From Macrolepiota albuminosa (lineage: Eukaryota; Basidiomycota; Agaricomycetes; Agaricales; Agaricaceae): a stretch of 64,000 nucleotides of DNA. Position 1 is the first letter of the stretch. The number at the start of each line of letters is the position of its first letter. Location: positions 2,133,042 to 2,197,041 of the forward strand of contig JAMWFC010000055.1 of the NCBI GenBank assembly GCA_027475525.1, given 5' to 3'. Under the pieces are notes generated by a model. That model was not told where the DNA came from and ran no database searches. It worked only from the letters and a program-made list of their open reading frames with translations. The position numbers and the translations under genes were made by a program. Shown piece by piece: positions 24,701 to 33,929 of this stretch.

Positions 24701-25218
24701 ATCAGCGCGTCCGAATGAGACGTGTAACCCTGCAGAAGGCAACTAATAAGTTGCAGCGGCCACACTATACTCCTGAAGAGAAGGAGTGCCTGGTCACGTA
24801 TGTTGATGTCAACGGACATCCGGCATGGACGTTGTGGGACTCCGGAAGTACTACTACAGGCATTACGCCCCAGTTTGCTCACGTCAACGCGATTCGCGTT
24901 CATGAACTGGAGGAGCCCTTGATGCTCCAGCTGGGGACTGTGGGGAGTCACGCTATGGTGCAGTTTGGTGCGGAGGTGAGAATAAAGACGTCAGGAACGT
25001 CGACGAAGGAATACGTGGATATAGCAAATTTTGATCGCTATGACATGATTATCGGTACGCCGTTCATGCGTAAGAACAAGGTGTCGCTGGATTTCATGAA
25101 CGACATGGTCGTTGTGAATGGTACGCCGCTGAAGGCGGAGAAAGTGGTGTTGAACGATACAGATGGTCGTTTGAGGCGCTATCGCGCAACTGAGAAGCGG
25201 CGTGATGAGCGCAACTGA
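21718..25218 (+). CDS. Gag-aspartic protease polyprotein of gypsy C
   Basis: 1166 aa from the ATG at 21718, the first after the LTR and conserved in copy B. The N-terminal 600 residues are acidic and low in complexity. The Gag core is around residues 615-785 (from YAGGHRFSQLEDWAM), followed by a basic linker and a CCHC zinc knuckle CYNCGRSGHFAKEC near residue 894 that would bind genomic RNA. The protease lies around 1020-1125, with the catalytic triplet in WDSGSTTTGIT (about 1040) and the flap-side YDMIIGTPFM (about 1108). It builds the virus-like particle and cleaves itself and Pol. It ends at TGA 25216-25218 inside a duplicated 25-bp unit; in copies A and B the stop is in frame with pol. 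Confidence 0.93.
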   Translation: MTGSLDPDPPFSAADAGDLPVLQAVKTQSASAYQPPPKRDEKTPRDVSASYGMPGGLSVSRMMSIVRPGGKPGDRSAVSGVSLPASQMPSLMYPVLPESSSAPSEGQPDVTQYSEMVQGSAFAHSTPFRTAPTERHLEYVANAATEPGPSSLTTQVPKQGPAIVVSREDDNVVRLDKALTMPGSPELHRRAGKQPQVRHDGLRRVMDLESELESSDDEESKRSHSTLSIQLQLVLDRYPAVVKESTRKRLQLYVVKHLQLLAARSHDVPRADSSEYIKLFVRIFELEVVEYLKRKAARGSAVSTATPADSVECEMSVRRRAPLIVEAMELLNAPRQADESQQDYIRRQNAANRQRIVSGVPQQALSEVETVTTTPAEPEAALAVQEVKTPRKQVTIKEEVDKVHILEERTRPRRVVRRVHLVDNWNERVNYQRIRNQDLRDHGESFIDDQGVVFEGREGVTPVDDMRRQFTARTAEPDRDPGGSDDSSGHYERREPNHRNHDGGDRDHRNDDQDDNNRCDRGRQAGGLPAEQQMRQQPTARPERVVNEHLFRSPRAFLMPAPHDLRETTPGMNEAVRIHMDHMHDRLTRLVDDSLGVRFKFPAGVSPRKSDGKHIRAYAGGHRFSQLEDWAMDVCYHLAACCYGGDDMDQERIFVLHEFMEGEARNWFRRHVLHINRNKSHWTFKEVLIGLYNRFVNAATMQEARDAFRKAVYDAKTGVQTFYDDLVGHAQNMAVYPDEYTIRETFLDGIPADMRRALIRDDNLSPEVNTVTEFLAYAIRYEQSTRTANHYEQRSSRRGPVNRQAVKVGTFLAKRTEMENNRNPRFVVRKTIPGGQRPRSKPAGQLPAKDSRPVSGQNQVAPRGVVAPAARMAGKTAGVPGVGQRRPAGDPSACYNCGRSGHFAKECPAPPKAHIRAAHTAAAPSDVVSDDEDDEIVEETEEEPQAEADGSEVDDAESVQIDGDEYVAVDVYDSDYYARDDEEEHLFALTECRGDQRVRMRRVTLQKATNKLQRPHYTPEEKECLVTYVDVNGHPAWTLWDSGSTTTGITPQFAHVNAIRVHELEEPLMLQLGTVGSHAMVQFGAEVRIKTSGTSTKEYVDIANFDRYDMIIGTPFMRKNKVSLDFMNDMVVVNGTPLKAEKVVLNDTDGRLRRYRATEKRRDERN
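23044..23531 (+). promoter_or_regulatory. Candidate 5' splice donors in gag
   Basis: Two good donor-like sites are kept in all copies: ATG|GTGAGT at 23045 (GTAAGT in copy A) and GGG|GTAAGC at 23530 (GTAAGT in copies A and B). Either could pair with the acceptor before ORF3. They also encode Gag residues, so conservation alone does not prove splicing. Confidence 0.3.
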
Positions 25219-25233
25219 GAAGCGGCGTGATGA
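25184..25233 (+). repeat. 25-bp tandem duplication at the gag-pol junction of copy C
   Basis: Two perfect 25-bp copies (GCGCAACTGAGAAGCGGCGT...) at 25184-25208 and 25209-25233, then a partial third. Copies A and B have one. Because 25 is not a multiple of three, it moves pol out of the gag frame and puts TGA GAA and TGA TGA in the way. Confidence 0.9.
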
Positions 25234-25240
25234 GCGCAAC

Positions 25241-25247
25241 TGACTAG
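25241..25247 (+). promoter_or_regulatory. UGA-CUAG context before Pol, copy C
   Basis: TGA followed by CTAG, in the pol frame. In copy B the same signal is in frame with both gag and pol; here the upstream duplication disconnects it from gag. Confidence 0.55.
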
Positions 25248-28200
25248 ATGGTCGCAGGAGAGTGACTGTTCAGGAGGTGGAAGACGAACAGGCCCCACCG
25301 AAAAGCCTGCCGGCTGATTCGCCGGCTATACTGATGACTGAGGAAGAGTTTCAAGGAACTCTGAAGAAGGGGAAGCACCCGGATGTGACTGGGTGTACCA
25401 ATGGAAAGCCTAAACAGGCTGTGCAGTGCAAGAATGAGCGTAGTAAACGCATGGTGGAGTCGCTGGAATGCCAGCCGACTAGCTCTCGAGTAAAGGTGGA
25501 GGATCTCGTCAAGGACGAGGGATACAGTACGATGGGAACTGTGGGTAGCACTAGGTTGCTAATGGATCGACCAGTGCCTCGGCCAGGAGTGCAATGGGCG
25601 TATGACCCACGAATGCCACAGGAGTGGAACGAGCTGGTAGCGTCAATGGTGACGCACGCTATGGGAAGTGGGCAAGCGACCCAGACGGGAGAAGTGTACC
25701 GTTATGCACGAGAGGACGAGATATCCGAAACATTGGATATCATATGTGATGGATTCTCGCTGAAGGCGAGGAGTGTGCAGTCGTCGGCGAGTACGACGAG
25801 GAAACAACCGGTTGTAAGGTTGAATCCGGGAGACCTCACAGAGGAGCACGTACGTGCCTTACGGGAGCGATTTGAACCAAAGGTTCAACCGCGTATAGCA
25901 CGCGTAGCCAAAGGAAAAGGCAAGGCTTTGAGCCTTACAGAGGAGGATATTCCTCGATTGCACCAGCAATGGCAACGGGAGTTCGCTGATATTGTCAATG
26001 GAACGAAGGAGGAGCTTCCTCCGTGGCGGGAGGTTAATCATGAGATCAACCTCATTGACGATAACAAGCAGTACAAGTATCATTTGCCTCGCTGCCCACG
26101 AGCACTTCAGGATCAACTTCGTGAAAAGACGAATAGATACATAAACGCGAAGTGGTGGGAACCACGACCAGCGGTGCAAGCTGCACCATTGCTTTGTATC
26201 CCCAAGAAGGATGGAACGTTGCGGACGGCATTGGATGCGCGACAGCACAATGATAATACCGTCAAGGATGTAACACCTCTTCCAGATCAGGAAGTGATAC
26301 GAGAAGATGTTGCGACAGCGAAGTATCGGTCGAAAATCGACCTCACAGACGCGTACGAGCAGGTTTGCATCCGCGAAGAGGACATACCGAAGACACTGTT
26401 CTCGTCCCTGATGGGGACGTTCGTGAGTAACATCATGCAGATTGGTGATTGTAATGCACCGGCAACATTTCAGAGGTTAATGACCTCAATCTTCCGAGAT
26501 GTAATCGGGAAGTTTATGCACGTCTATTTAGACGATATATTCATATTTTCTGACTCCATTGAGGAGCATGAGCAGCACCTACGAGTCGTATTTGAACGAC
26601 TACGGAAGGCCAGCCTCTATCTCAAATGGAAGAAGTGCGAGTTGTATGCAACGAGTATAGATTGTCTCGGTCACGTCATTGACGAGAAGGGCATTCATCC
26701 TGATACGGATAAGCTCGACCAAATCCGAGAGTGGCGTACTCCACGCACATATAATGATATCCAACGATTTGTCGGACTGGTGAACTATATTGGCAATTTC
26801 TTGCCAGACGTCACTGCATACACTGGGCCACTTATGGCCATGACCCAGAATGGGTCACCGTTTCATTGGAGACCGCTGCATCAGCGGTGTTTTGAGATGA
26901 TTAAGCGCATATGCGCGAAAACGCCGGTCATCCGGCCAATTGACCCACGCATCGACGAGCCCATCTGGCTCATTTGCGATGCATCGAAGACTGGGGTTGG
27001 GGCCATGTTTGGCCAGGGTAAAACATGGCAGACTTGCCGACCAGCGGGATTTATGTCCCGTAAATTCACTGCTGCTCAGCAGAATTATGCTGTGCACGAG
27101 TTAGAAACACTCGCAATACTGGAAGCCCTCCTAAAGTGGGAGGATAAACTGATGGGATATAAGATCCATATTATCATGGATCACAAAGCACTAGAGTTCT
27201 TCAAGACTCAGGTGCACCTGTCCCCGCGACAACGTCGCTGGATCGACTACATGTCGCGGTACCAGTTCGACATCACCTATGTAAAAGGTGAATTGAACAA
27301 AGTGGCGGATTGCCTATCTCGATATTTCGAGAGTGATACTCGAGATGACGTCCATGACGCGCATGACTATGTCCAGGCGGACAAACGTATTGACCCAGAG
27401 GGCGAGGATTTGCCTCTGCATCGATTCCATGAAATCAGGGAACATAGGGTCGAGTTACACGCCATGCGAGCACAGGAAACACGTCGCAGTAAGCGACTGC
27501 AGGAGCAGCGAGAGACTCGCGATATCGAAGCTCAGGTGCTAGTGGACCATGAGGCCCCTCAGCCAAGGGAAGAGACGAGGCAAGAGGCGCCTATGAGAGG
27601 TACTGATATGACGCTCCAGCAAGCGCTGGAGTCACAGGACCATATGCCTGCACCAGATGACTTAGGCAATGCGCAATTCTGCACACGTATCCAGCAAGGA
27701 TACAAGGATGATAATCTCTTTGTAGAGATTCTGAACAATATCCAAGCGCATCCGCGCTTCAGGACGGAGCAGCAGCTTGTCTACCTTACCAGACCCACGG
27801 GGTCCAAAGTCATCTGCATTCCCCGGGAGAGGTCGTTGATTACGACTATCCTGGACCAGGCCCATAGAGTAGTGGGCCACTTCGGAACTCAGAAAACGCT
27901 GGATTATGTGCGACGCTGGTACTGGTGGCCGCAAATGGCCAAAGAGACGAGCCAGTTCTGCTCGACATGCGAGCTATGTCAACAGTCGAAAGTGTCGACT
28001 TTGAAGCCACCGGGAAAGCTGCATTTGCTACCCATCCCTGTCAAACCTTGGGATTCAATTGGGATGGACTTTATAGGTCCGTTCCCCGAGTCGAAAGGCT
28101 TTAACTACCTCTGGGTAGTGATCTGCAGAATGACCAGTATGGTCCATCTCATTCCGGTGAGAACCACCATGACCGCGTCAGACTTGTCGTGGATCTATCT

Positions 28201-29146
28201 CAAGGAGATAGTACGTCTCCATGGACTGCCCAGTTCGATCGTGAGCGATCGAGATGCTAAGTTTACTTCCAAATGGTGGAAGGAGTTGCACAAGCTGCTA
28301 GGAGCAAAGTTGCTCATGTCGACATCGTTTCATCCGCAAACGGATGGTCAAACGGAACGTGCGAATAGAAATATCACGCAAATCTTGCGCGCGTTCGTAC
28401 GTCCTGATCAGAAGGACTGGGTGGATAGATGTCCACTCGTGGAATTCGCGATAAACGCGAGTATATCGGAAACCACAGGGTACTCACCCTTTGAACTCAA
28501 CAATGGCTACATGCCATCCATGATTCGTGAACTTCGTACGGACGAAGTTATTCATGTGGGAGTCAAGCAGTTTGCGCGCAACGCGCTAAGGAATCTGGCA
28601 GATGCCCATGATGCGATTATAGAATTGCGCGTCTGGCAAACCAAACATGCGAATAATCGCAGACGCGAGGAACCAGAAATCGAGAAAGGGAACCTAGTGT
28701 ACCTTTCTACGAAGAACCTAAACCTGCTGAAAGGCAGAGCGAGTAAGTTGTGTCCAAAGTGGATTGGACCGTATAAGGTCCTTGAAGCGGAGCCGAGCAC
28801 GTCTAACTACGTGCTGGAACTACCCCATGCGCTGCAAGCGCAAAGGATAGTCCCCAAATTTCATGTGTCGCTATTGCGACCGTATATGGCCAGTAGTGAT
28901 GCGCTCTTTCCTAATCGAGCAACTCCGGAGCCGTATGATTTTGGAACTGGTAATGACCAGGAGTGGTTCGTAGATGACCTGATAGGTCATCGTTGGACAA
29001 GGGGAAGCCTCGAATTCGAGGTAAGGTGGAGCTTAGGTGATACTACCTGGGAACCGCTAGTAAACTGCAAAGACCTTGCAGCGATGGATAGGTATCTAGA
29101 GCTGCAGGGCGTGAAACACCCTCAGCAGCTAGCAAAACGCGCGTAA
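25244..29146 (+). CDS. Pol polyprotein of gypsy C (RT, RNase H, integrase, chromodomain)
   Basis: Open for 1300 codons after the TGA at 25241. RT: YLDDIFIFS near residue 427 is the catalytic box. RNase H: CDAS (about 578), ELETLAILEAL and MDHKAL carry its acidic residues. Integrase: zinc finger H-x4-H (HRVVGH, about 27862) and C-x2-C (CSTCELC), then the D-D-E core with GMDFIGPF (28061), VSDRDAKF (28241) and TDGQTERAN (28340). The C-terminal chromodomain (about 28970-29105, EWFVDDLIGHRW...FEVRW...TWEP) would direct integration to marked chromatin. There is no ATG at the start; the first in-frame ATG is about 25334. Expression is probably as a readthrough fusion to Gag, which the duplication in this copy should prevent. 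Confidence 0.93.
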   Translation, partial: LDGRRRVTVQEVEDEQAPPKSLPADSPAILMTEEEFQGTLKKGKHPDVTGCTNGKPKQAVQCKNERSKRMVESLECQPTSSRVKVEDLVKDEGYSTMGTVGSTRLLMDRPVPRPGVQWAYDPRMPQEWNELVASMVTHAMGSGQATQTGEVYRYAREDEISETLDIICDGFSLKARSVQSSASTTRKQPVVRLNPGDLTEEHVRALRERFEPKVQPRIARVAKGKGKALSLTEEDIPRLHQQWQREFADIVNGTKEELPPWREVNHEINLIDDNKQYKYHLPRCPRALQDQLREKTNRYINAKWWEPRPAVQAAPLLCIPKKDGTLRTALDARQHNDNTVKDVTPLPDQEVIREDVATAKYRSKIDLTDAYEQVCIREEDIPKTLFSSLMGTFVSNIMQIGDCNAPATFQRLMTSIFRDVIGKFMHVYLDDIFIFSDSIEEHEQHLRVVFERLRKASLYLKWKKCELYATSIDCLGHVIDEKGIHPDTDKLDQIREWRTPRTYNDIQRFVGLVNYIGNFLPDVTAYTGPLMAMTQNGSPFHWRPLHQRCFEMIKRICAKTPVIRPIDPRIDEPIWLICDASKTGVGAMFGQGKTWQTCRPAGFMSRKFTAAQQNYAVHELETLAILEALLKWEDKLMGYKIHIIMDHKALEFFKTQVHLSPRQRRWIDYMSRYQFDITYVKGELNKVADCLSRYFESDTRDDVHDAHDYVQADKRIDPEGEDLPLHRFHEIREHRVELHAMRAQETRRSKRLQEQRETRDIEAQVLVDHEAPQPREETRQEAPMRGTDMTLQQALESQDHMPAPDDLGNAQFCTRIQQGYKDDNLFVEILNNIQAHPRFRTEQQLVYLTRPTGSKVICIPRERSLITTILDQAHRVVGHFGTQKTLDYVRRWYWWPQMAKETSQFCSTCELCQQSKVSTLKPPGKLHLLPIPVKPWDSIGMDFIGPFPESKGFNYLWVVICRMTSMVHLIPVRTTMTASDLSWIYLKEIVRLHGLPSSIVSDRDAKFTSKWWKELHKLLGAKLLMSTSFHPQTDGQTERANRNITQILRAFVRPDQKDWVDRCPLVEFAINASISETTGYSPFELNNGYMPSMIRELRTDEVIHVGVKQFARNALRNLADAHDAIIELRVWQTKHANNRRREEPEIEKGNLVYLSTKNLNLLKGRASKLCPKWIGPYKVLEAEPSTSNYVLELPHALQAQRIVPKFHVSLLRPYMASSDALFPNRATPEPYDFGTGNDQEWFVDDLIGHRWTRGSLEFEVRWSLGDTTWEPLVNCKDLAAMDRYLELQGVKHPQQLAKRA

Positions 29147-29166
29147 TGCGCGTGTGGTGGTGGAAT

Positions 29167-29181
29167 GTGGACGAAGTCCAC
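29167..29181 (+). other. Conserved hairpin after pol, copy C
   Basis: GTGGAC-GAA-GTCCAC, 21 bp beyond the pol stop; unchanged in copies A and B. Confidence 0.6.
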
Positions 29182-29317
29182 TTTGATTGCCGGTAACTAA
29201 CCGGGTGGCCACTAATTGTGGCTGTGATTGTAACTGTTACGTGATTATGATCGCCGACGCGGCGCCGGGTGGCATGTGTTTGTGGTTGTTTACACCACTG
29301 GCGGAGTTGGGAGATTG

Positions 29318-29337
29318 TTTTTTCTTTCTTTCCCCAG
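29318..29337 (+). promoter_or_regulatory. Candidate 3' splice site upstream of ORF3, copy C
   Basis: T/C-rich tract TTTTTTCTTTCTTTCCCCAG ending 33 bp before the ORF3 ATG at 29371. Homologous tracts with a terminal CAG are at 19114-19138 and 42100-42122. Fits a subgenomic spliced mRNA for ORF3. Confidence 0.55.
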
Positions 29338-29370
29338 TCCCAATACACGTAGTCTACGTGTCGCTTTAGA

Positions 29371-32319
29371 ATGGCCTATTGGGGGCCGCAAAAGGGTGAT
29401 CAGAGCCGGCAAGGCTCTAGTGGAGGGGGGAGACCCCCGAATATACAGACGTCATCCCAGTTTCCCCAGTTTCAGAGGCAGCCGCCATATCCGGCGGCGA
29501 GTCAGTTGCAGTCAGCAGGCGTGGCCTATCCGGGCCGCGAGGAGCCGCTCCCCTACCAAACACCCCTCCACTCGCAAGAGATGGAGATCGATGATGATGG
29601 GCGCTATGGGCGCCCGGAGGATAGCTTGCGTCGAGAACGGTACTATCAGGAACCGTCCTCACGCTCGTCTGCGTCGTATCCGACGTATGCGGGTGTGGTG
29701 ACGGGGCCGCCGTCAGTTCCATGGGCTCATCGGCCCGCAGCAGAATCGTATGAGGAGCCTGCGCCACAAGCGCAGAGTGTAGCTGGGTCAGATGTGTTGT
29801 TGGGCAGACTGGAAGCAGCGGGACAGCCAGTCCCTGCAACTGCGTCCTTTCTGCAGGACAGTTTGGCCGTAATGGTAATGGAGGGACTGCTCGATCAGAT
29901 CGAGCTGATGAAGAGGCAGCGCGTCGCAGCGCTGGAGCAGATCGACCGCGCGTCTAAGCGCAAAATCGCCACGAGTGAGGAATCGACCGCTGAGGTCAAG
30001 AGGGCGAGATATCAGCCCAGTCGACCGGTCGCTCCTCCACAGGCAAGGATGCCGTCGGAAGCGCAATTCGCGCGCCATGAGCAGCCTCCTCAGCCCGTGG
30101 CTTCGTCATCGCGGCTACCCGAGTCGGGCCCGCAGGCCTCGTCAGAGTCGCTGGCTGCCGTCAGTGAACCCTTGGCAGGTCTGTCCTTGGGTCAGCGGGA
30201 ACCCGCATCATCTCGGGCCCCACCTAGGGGGTCCAAACCCGTCGCTGTGGTGCCAAGAGCGCCCGTTACTGTTACTCCTCGCGCTGGGCCTGGAGGGAAT
30301 ACTCTGGCGCGAAATGCGCCTGCCCCTCCGGTGGCTCAGCCACAACCAGAACCGTCCGCCCTGACCAAGTCGGGGCCGTCTCGTCAGCGTCGCGGCTGCA
30401 AGCCGCCCCTCGATGCCTCCAAATTGGAGGTTATACTCTTTCCTGCTGGCATTCCCGCATGAGCGGGAGAAGTCCAGATGTTGTTCATGTTGCCGGTGTT
30501 TGTACCGGCCCCTCCAGCAAAGTATCCCGTGGTCGTCTTGACCCCAGACCCCCGTACGCCGGAGCAGTATGATGGTCTGGTGGCGACCTCGAGGGGGAAG
30601 ACTAGGCCTGATAAAGGCAAAAACCCGGTACCATCCCTGTCCGACGAGAGCGACTATGGAGAGTCGAGCTCGGAGCAGGAGGAGGACGGGGAGGAGGGGG
30701 AATCGGCCGCAGACCGATTCCAACGAGTAGCGCGCAATAAGCGCATTGCAAAGAAGAAGGCGATTCACGCCAAGGAACTAAAGGCCCAGAAGTCGAGGGC
30801 CGAGGACGAATGTTCGGGGAGGATCCCCGATGGCTTGGGGGTGAAGGTGTGGGGTCCGCTCGATGTCGAGCGAATGAACTCGTGCTTTAGAGGAGCACTC
30901 AGCCACTGCACCTATTATTCGTATGCCACGAATACGGTGTTGATGGGAGCTGACGCCAATAGAGCGGCGTCATATGAATATTCCTCTGGCCATCCTGCCC
31001 ACATCCCGGGCATGATTGTATACAAGCATGCCCCACGCGGTCTTCCCCGCACCCCTCTAGAGCTGGACCGGCTCTACAAGTATTATGCTAATGTGCACGT
31101 CCCGCGGCGCGACAGAATTGTCGCCTATATGTTGATCACAGAGCTCCAGATGTTCGCGCAGCGAACAGTGGAGGCTCTGCATGATCGAACCATGCAGCTC
31201 CTGATGAAGGAGCCTCAGTATCAAGAACTTGTCAACCCGATGCAGGGCCCTGATGACCTCGCTCTTGTCGAGCGACAACACATTCCGGGGCGCTTTTTGC
31301 GCACGAAAGACGATGGCACCACGGCGTTGCGCGTAATGCGTGCTCAGGATCCAGCCACACCGTTCGACCTTGACCAACTAGCGCAGTACGCGCTGGTCTT
31401 TGGCCGACCTGGGCTGGAGAATACCTATCAAGGTATTGCCGTGGATCATGCCTACCGCATGCACTGGCGGACCCTCTTTGGGTTCGCCTTATGTCGAGCA
31501 TTGTGCGCTAACAGCGCAGCCAAGCCGGTGATTGTACGGCGCATGACCCTTGTCGTGGCCCGACCAGGGCTGTATCGAGAGGCGATTGCCTCGTATGACG
31601 CCATGTTCCCCGAGCAGCCATTTGAGCCCCAACGTGGGCCGCAGCTCGAAATTCACCAAGTTCACGTGCCCGACGACCATGCACGGAACTTCTCCGACGA
31701 CGACGCGTTACGCGTCCTTTTACACAACCGGATTCCGCTGGAATGGGTGGACCACGCGTACACGTACGGCGTAGTCTTCCTGGAACAGCAGTTCCATTCC
31801 CCCACGATGTCTATGGACATCTTTAAGCAGGTCGACGACGAGCGCATGGAGCGCCTCTCCAAGTATGGCACCCCCACCGCAATCCCGCAATGGGATGGAT
31901 GGCGGGAGATGACTGAAGACGATCACTATCGTCTGATGTTCAAGCACCACAAGGAGAGCAAGCTCCCGGAAAATCCTGAGGCCAATGGCCTCTATTACTT
32001 GATTGGCATGGACCCGAATCGGGTCAACCTCCTAAAACGCTCGGCAGCGCATGACCTGCCCGCAGCGGACATGGACCCAGGCCGGGTCAATCTCCTGCCA
32101 CGCACGGCAGAGCAGGGTACGCTTACCACCACCGCTTCAGCGATTAACGTCGCACTAACAGAGCCTATGGTGGTAGACACGCCTGCAGCCGAGGGGCCTA
32201 TAACCCCACCGAGGACGGAATCGGCGCCTCCCCCTCCCGCGATTAACGTCGCACTGGAGGAGGAGGCAATGGTGACTGAGACGGGCGCTGTTGCGGGAGC
32301 ATCGTCATCCGGGTCCTAG
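29371..32319 (+). pseudogene. ORF3 of gypsy C: unrecognised protein in env position (one nonsense codon)
   Basis: Reading frame of 983 codons from MAYWGPQKGDQ to the TAG at 32317, broken once by TGA at 30460-30462 where copy B has CGA. Residues 1-160 are Gly/Pro/Tyr-rich. About 170-200 form a charged helix that may coil (LLDQIELMKRQRVAALEQ). A Pro/Ala-rich linker follows, then an acidic patch (about 423-443, DESDYGESSSEQEEDGEEGE) and a Lys/Arg-rich stretch (about 455-480) resembling a nuclear signal. Residues 495-900 look globular (VWGPLDVERMNSCFRGALSH...). I see no signal peptide or membrane segment, so it does not look like Env. I recognise no family. It is kept in all three copies, so it is part of the element; its role is unknown. 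Confidence 0.85.
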
Positions 32320-32676
32320 ACCCTTGTATACAAAATTTTGTATGTACCTCTGAGTACTTAACTCGAGCCATTTCAGCTGATACGCACTTCAGAGTCGCGT
32401 GTAGATACAGCGGACCCAGAGGAGGGGTCACTCTTTTTGTTTTTCTATACTTTTATTATATACACCGTTTGCCTCTACTGCTGGCGTCCCCTGCGCCTGT
32501 GTCTGATAAGGACTGCTGTCTCTTGTGTCCGGCCGACACATCCTCAGTGCGCATGAGTACTAACGCCTTCCAGCCACGCAACACGCGTGCATTCATCCGT
32601 TGTTGCACTACCGTGCATCGTTCATCGTTGTTGCACTACCATGCATCTTTCATCTCTTTCTACCTCCCTTTCTCAA

Positions 32677-32692
32677 GACTGAGTATTCGGTC
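32677..32692 (+). other. Hairpin next to the polypurine tract, copy C
   Basis: GACTGA-GTAT-TCGGTC, with GACCGA in copy B making a full 6-bp stem (33901-33916; copy A 45342-45357). It stands immediately before CATTGGGGGGTA, the likely plus-strand primer. Confidence 0.5.
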
Positions 32693-32694
32693 TC

Positions 32695-32705
32695 ATTGGG
32701 GGGTA
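32695..32705 (+). other. Polypurine tract of gypsy C
   Basis: ATTGGGGGGTA directly before the 3' LTR, identical before the 3' LTRs of B (ends 33929) and A (ends 45370). It is short, but in the right place for plus-strand priming. Confidence 0.6.
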
Positions 32706-32881
32706 TGTAACGGGGTCATCCGTATTACCATCAGCGTCAACGACGCTATAATCAATTAGTAGAGTATTACGTAAGCCAACGTCTTGTTTTCGCACTAAGT
32801 ACTAGTCAAATCCAATATTGCGGTCTGATTTAGCACTGTGTGAAATACACAGATAGTTCTAACTAGTAACCCCAGGTTACA
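32706..32881 (+). repeat. 3' LTR of gypsy C
   Basis: 176 bp, TGTAACGGGG...GGTTACA, followed by the GTGGG duplication. Confidence 0.95.
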
Positions 32882-33567
32882 GTGGGCCGCAGCTCAAAAT
32901 TCACCAAGTTCATGTGCCCGACGACCATGCACAGAACTTCTCTGACAATGACGCGTTACGCGTCCTTCTACACAACCGGATCCCGCTGGAATGGGTGGAC
33001 CATGCATACACATACGGTGTAGTCTTCCTGGAACAGCAGTTCCATTTCCCCACGATGTCAATGGACATCTTCAAACAGGTCAATGACGAGTGCATGGAGT
33101 GCCTCTCCAAGTATGGCACCCCTGCTGCAATCCCGCAATGGGATGGATGGTGGGAGATGACTGAAGACAATCACTATTGTCTTATGTTCAAGCATCACAA
33201 GGAGAGCAAGCTCCCGGAAAACCCTGAGGCCAACAGCCTCTATTATTTGATTGACATGGACCCGAATTGGGTCAACCTTCTAAAACGCACAGCAGCGCAT
33301 GACCTGCCAACAGCGGACATGGACCCAGGCCGGGTCAATCTCCTGTCACGCATGGCAGAGCAGGGTATGCTCACCACCACAGCTTCAGCGATTAACGTCG
33401 CACTAACAGAGCCTATGGTGGTAGACACACCTGCAGTCGAGGGGCCTATAACCCCACCGAGGATGGAATTGGCGCCTCCCCCTCCTGTGATTAACGTCGC
33501 ACTGAAGGAGGAGTCAATGGTGACTGAGACGGGCATGGTTGCAGGAGCATCATCATCTGGGTCCTAG
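32882..33567 (+). pseudogene. ORF3 of gypsy B, 3' part
   Basis: After the GTGGG duplication (32882-32886) the ORF3 frame of copy B resumes and is open to TAG at 33565, matching the last 225 or so residues of ORF3 in copy C (for example SMDIFKQV and ALTEPMVVDTPA). Several Arg codons are Trp or Cys here, as expected from CpG decay. Confidence 0.9.
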
Positions 33568-33929
33568 ACCCATGTTAATACTTTATTGTGTATGTACTTC
33601 CGAGTATTTCACTCGAACCATTTCAGCTGATATGCACTCTAGAGTCGCGTGTAGATACAGTGGACCCAGAGGAGGGGTCATTTTTTTTTGTTTTTCTTAT
33701 TTGTTTATACATAAACATTTTTTATCTACTGCTAGCGCAACCTGCGCCCTTGTCTGATAAGGACTGCATTCTATTGTGTCCAGACGACACATCTATACTG
33801 CGCAAGAGTGCTAATGCCTTGCAGCCATGCCATACGCGTGTATTCATCTGTTGTTTGCACTATTGTGCATCCTTCATCTTGCTTTACCTCCCTTTCTAAA
33901 GACCGAGTATTCGGTCTCATTGGGGGGTA

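Larger units (their letters stand above)
21431..32881 (+). mobile_element. Ty3/gypsy chromovirus copy C (youngest, near-intact)
   Basis: 11,451 bp, 176-bp LTRs differing at 4 positions (three at CpG), perfect GTGGG target duplication. Order: LTR, Gag-PR, Pol (RT-RNase H-IN-chromodomain), ORF3, LTR. This RT before IN order and the C-terminal chromodomain place it in the chromoviruses. It is inserted in ORF3 of copy B of the same family. Only one internal stop (ORF3) and a 25-bp duplication at the gag-pol junction mar it. Confidence 0.97.

Noticed and set aside
29371..32319. ORF3 as a classical envelope glycoprotein
   Set aside because: No signal peptide, transmembrane span or fusion-peptide-like region can be seen.
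11840..33567. RIP as the main mutation process
   Set aside because: Where sister copies can be compared, changes fall mainly at CpG, not CpA.
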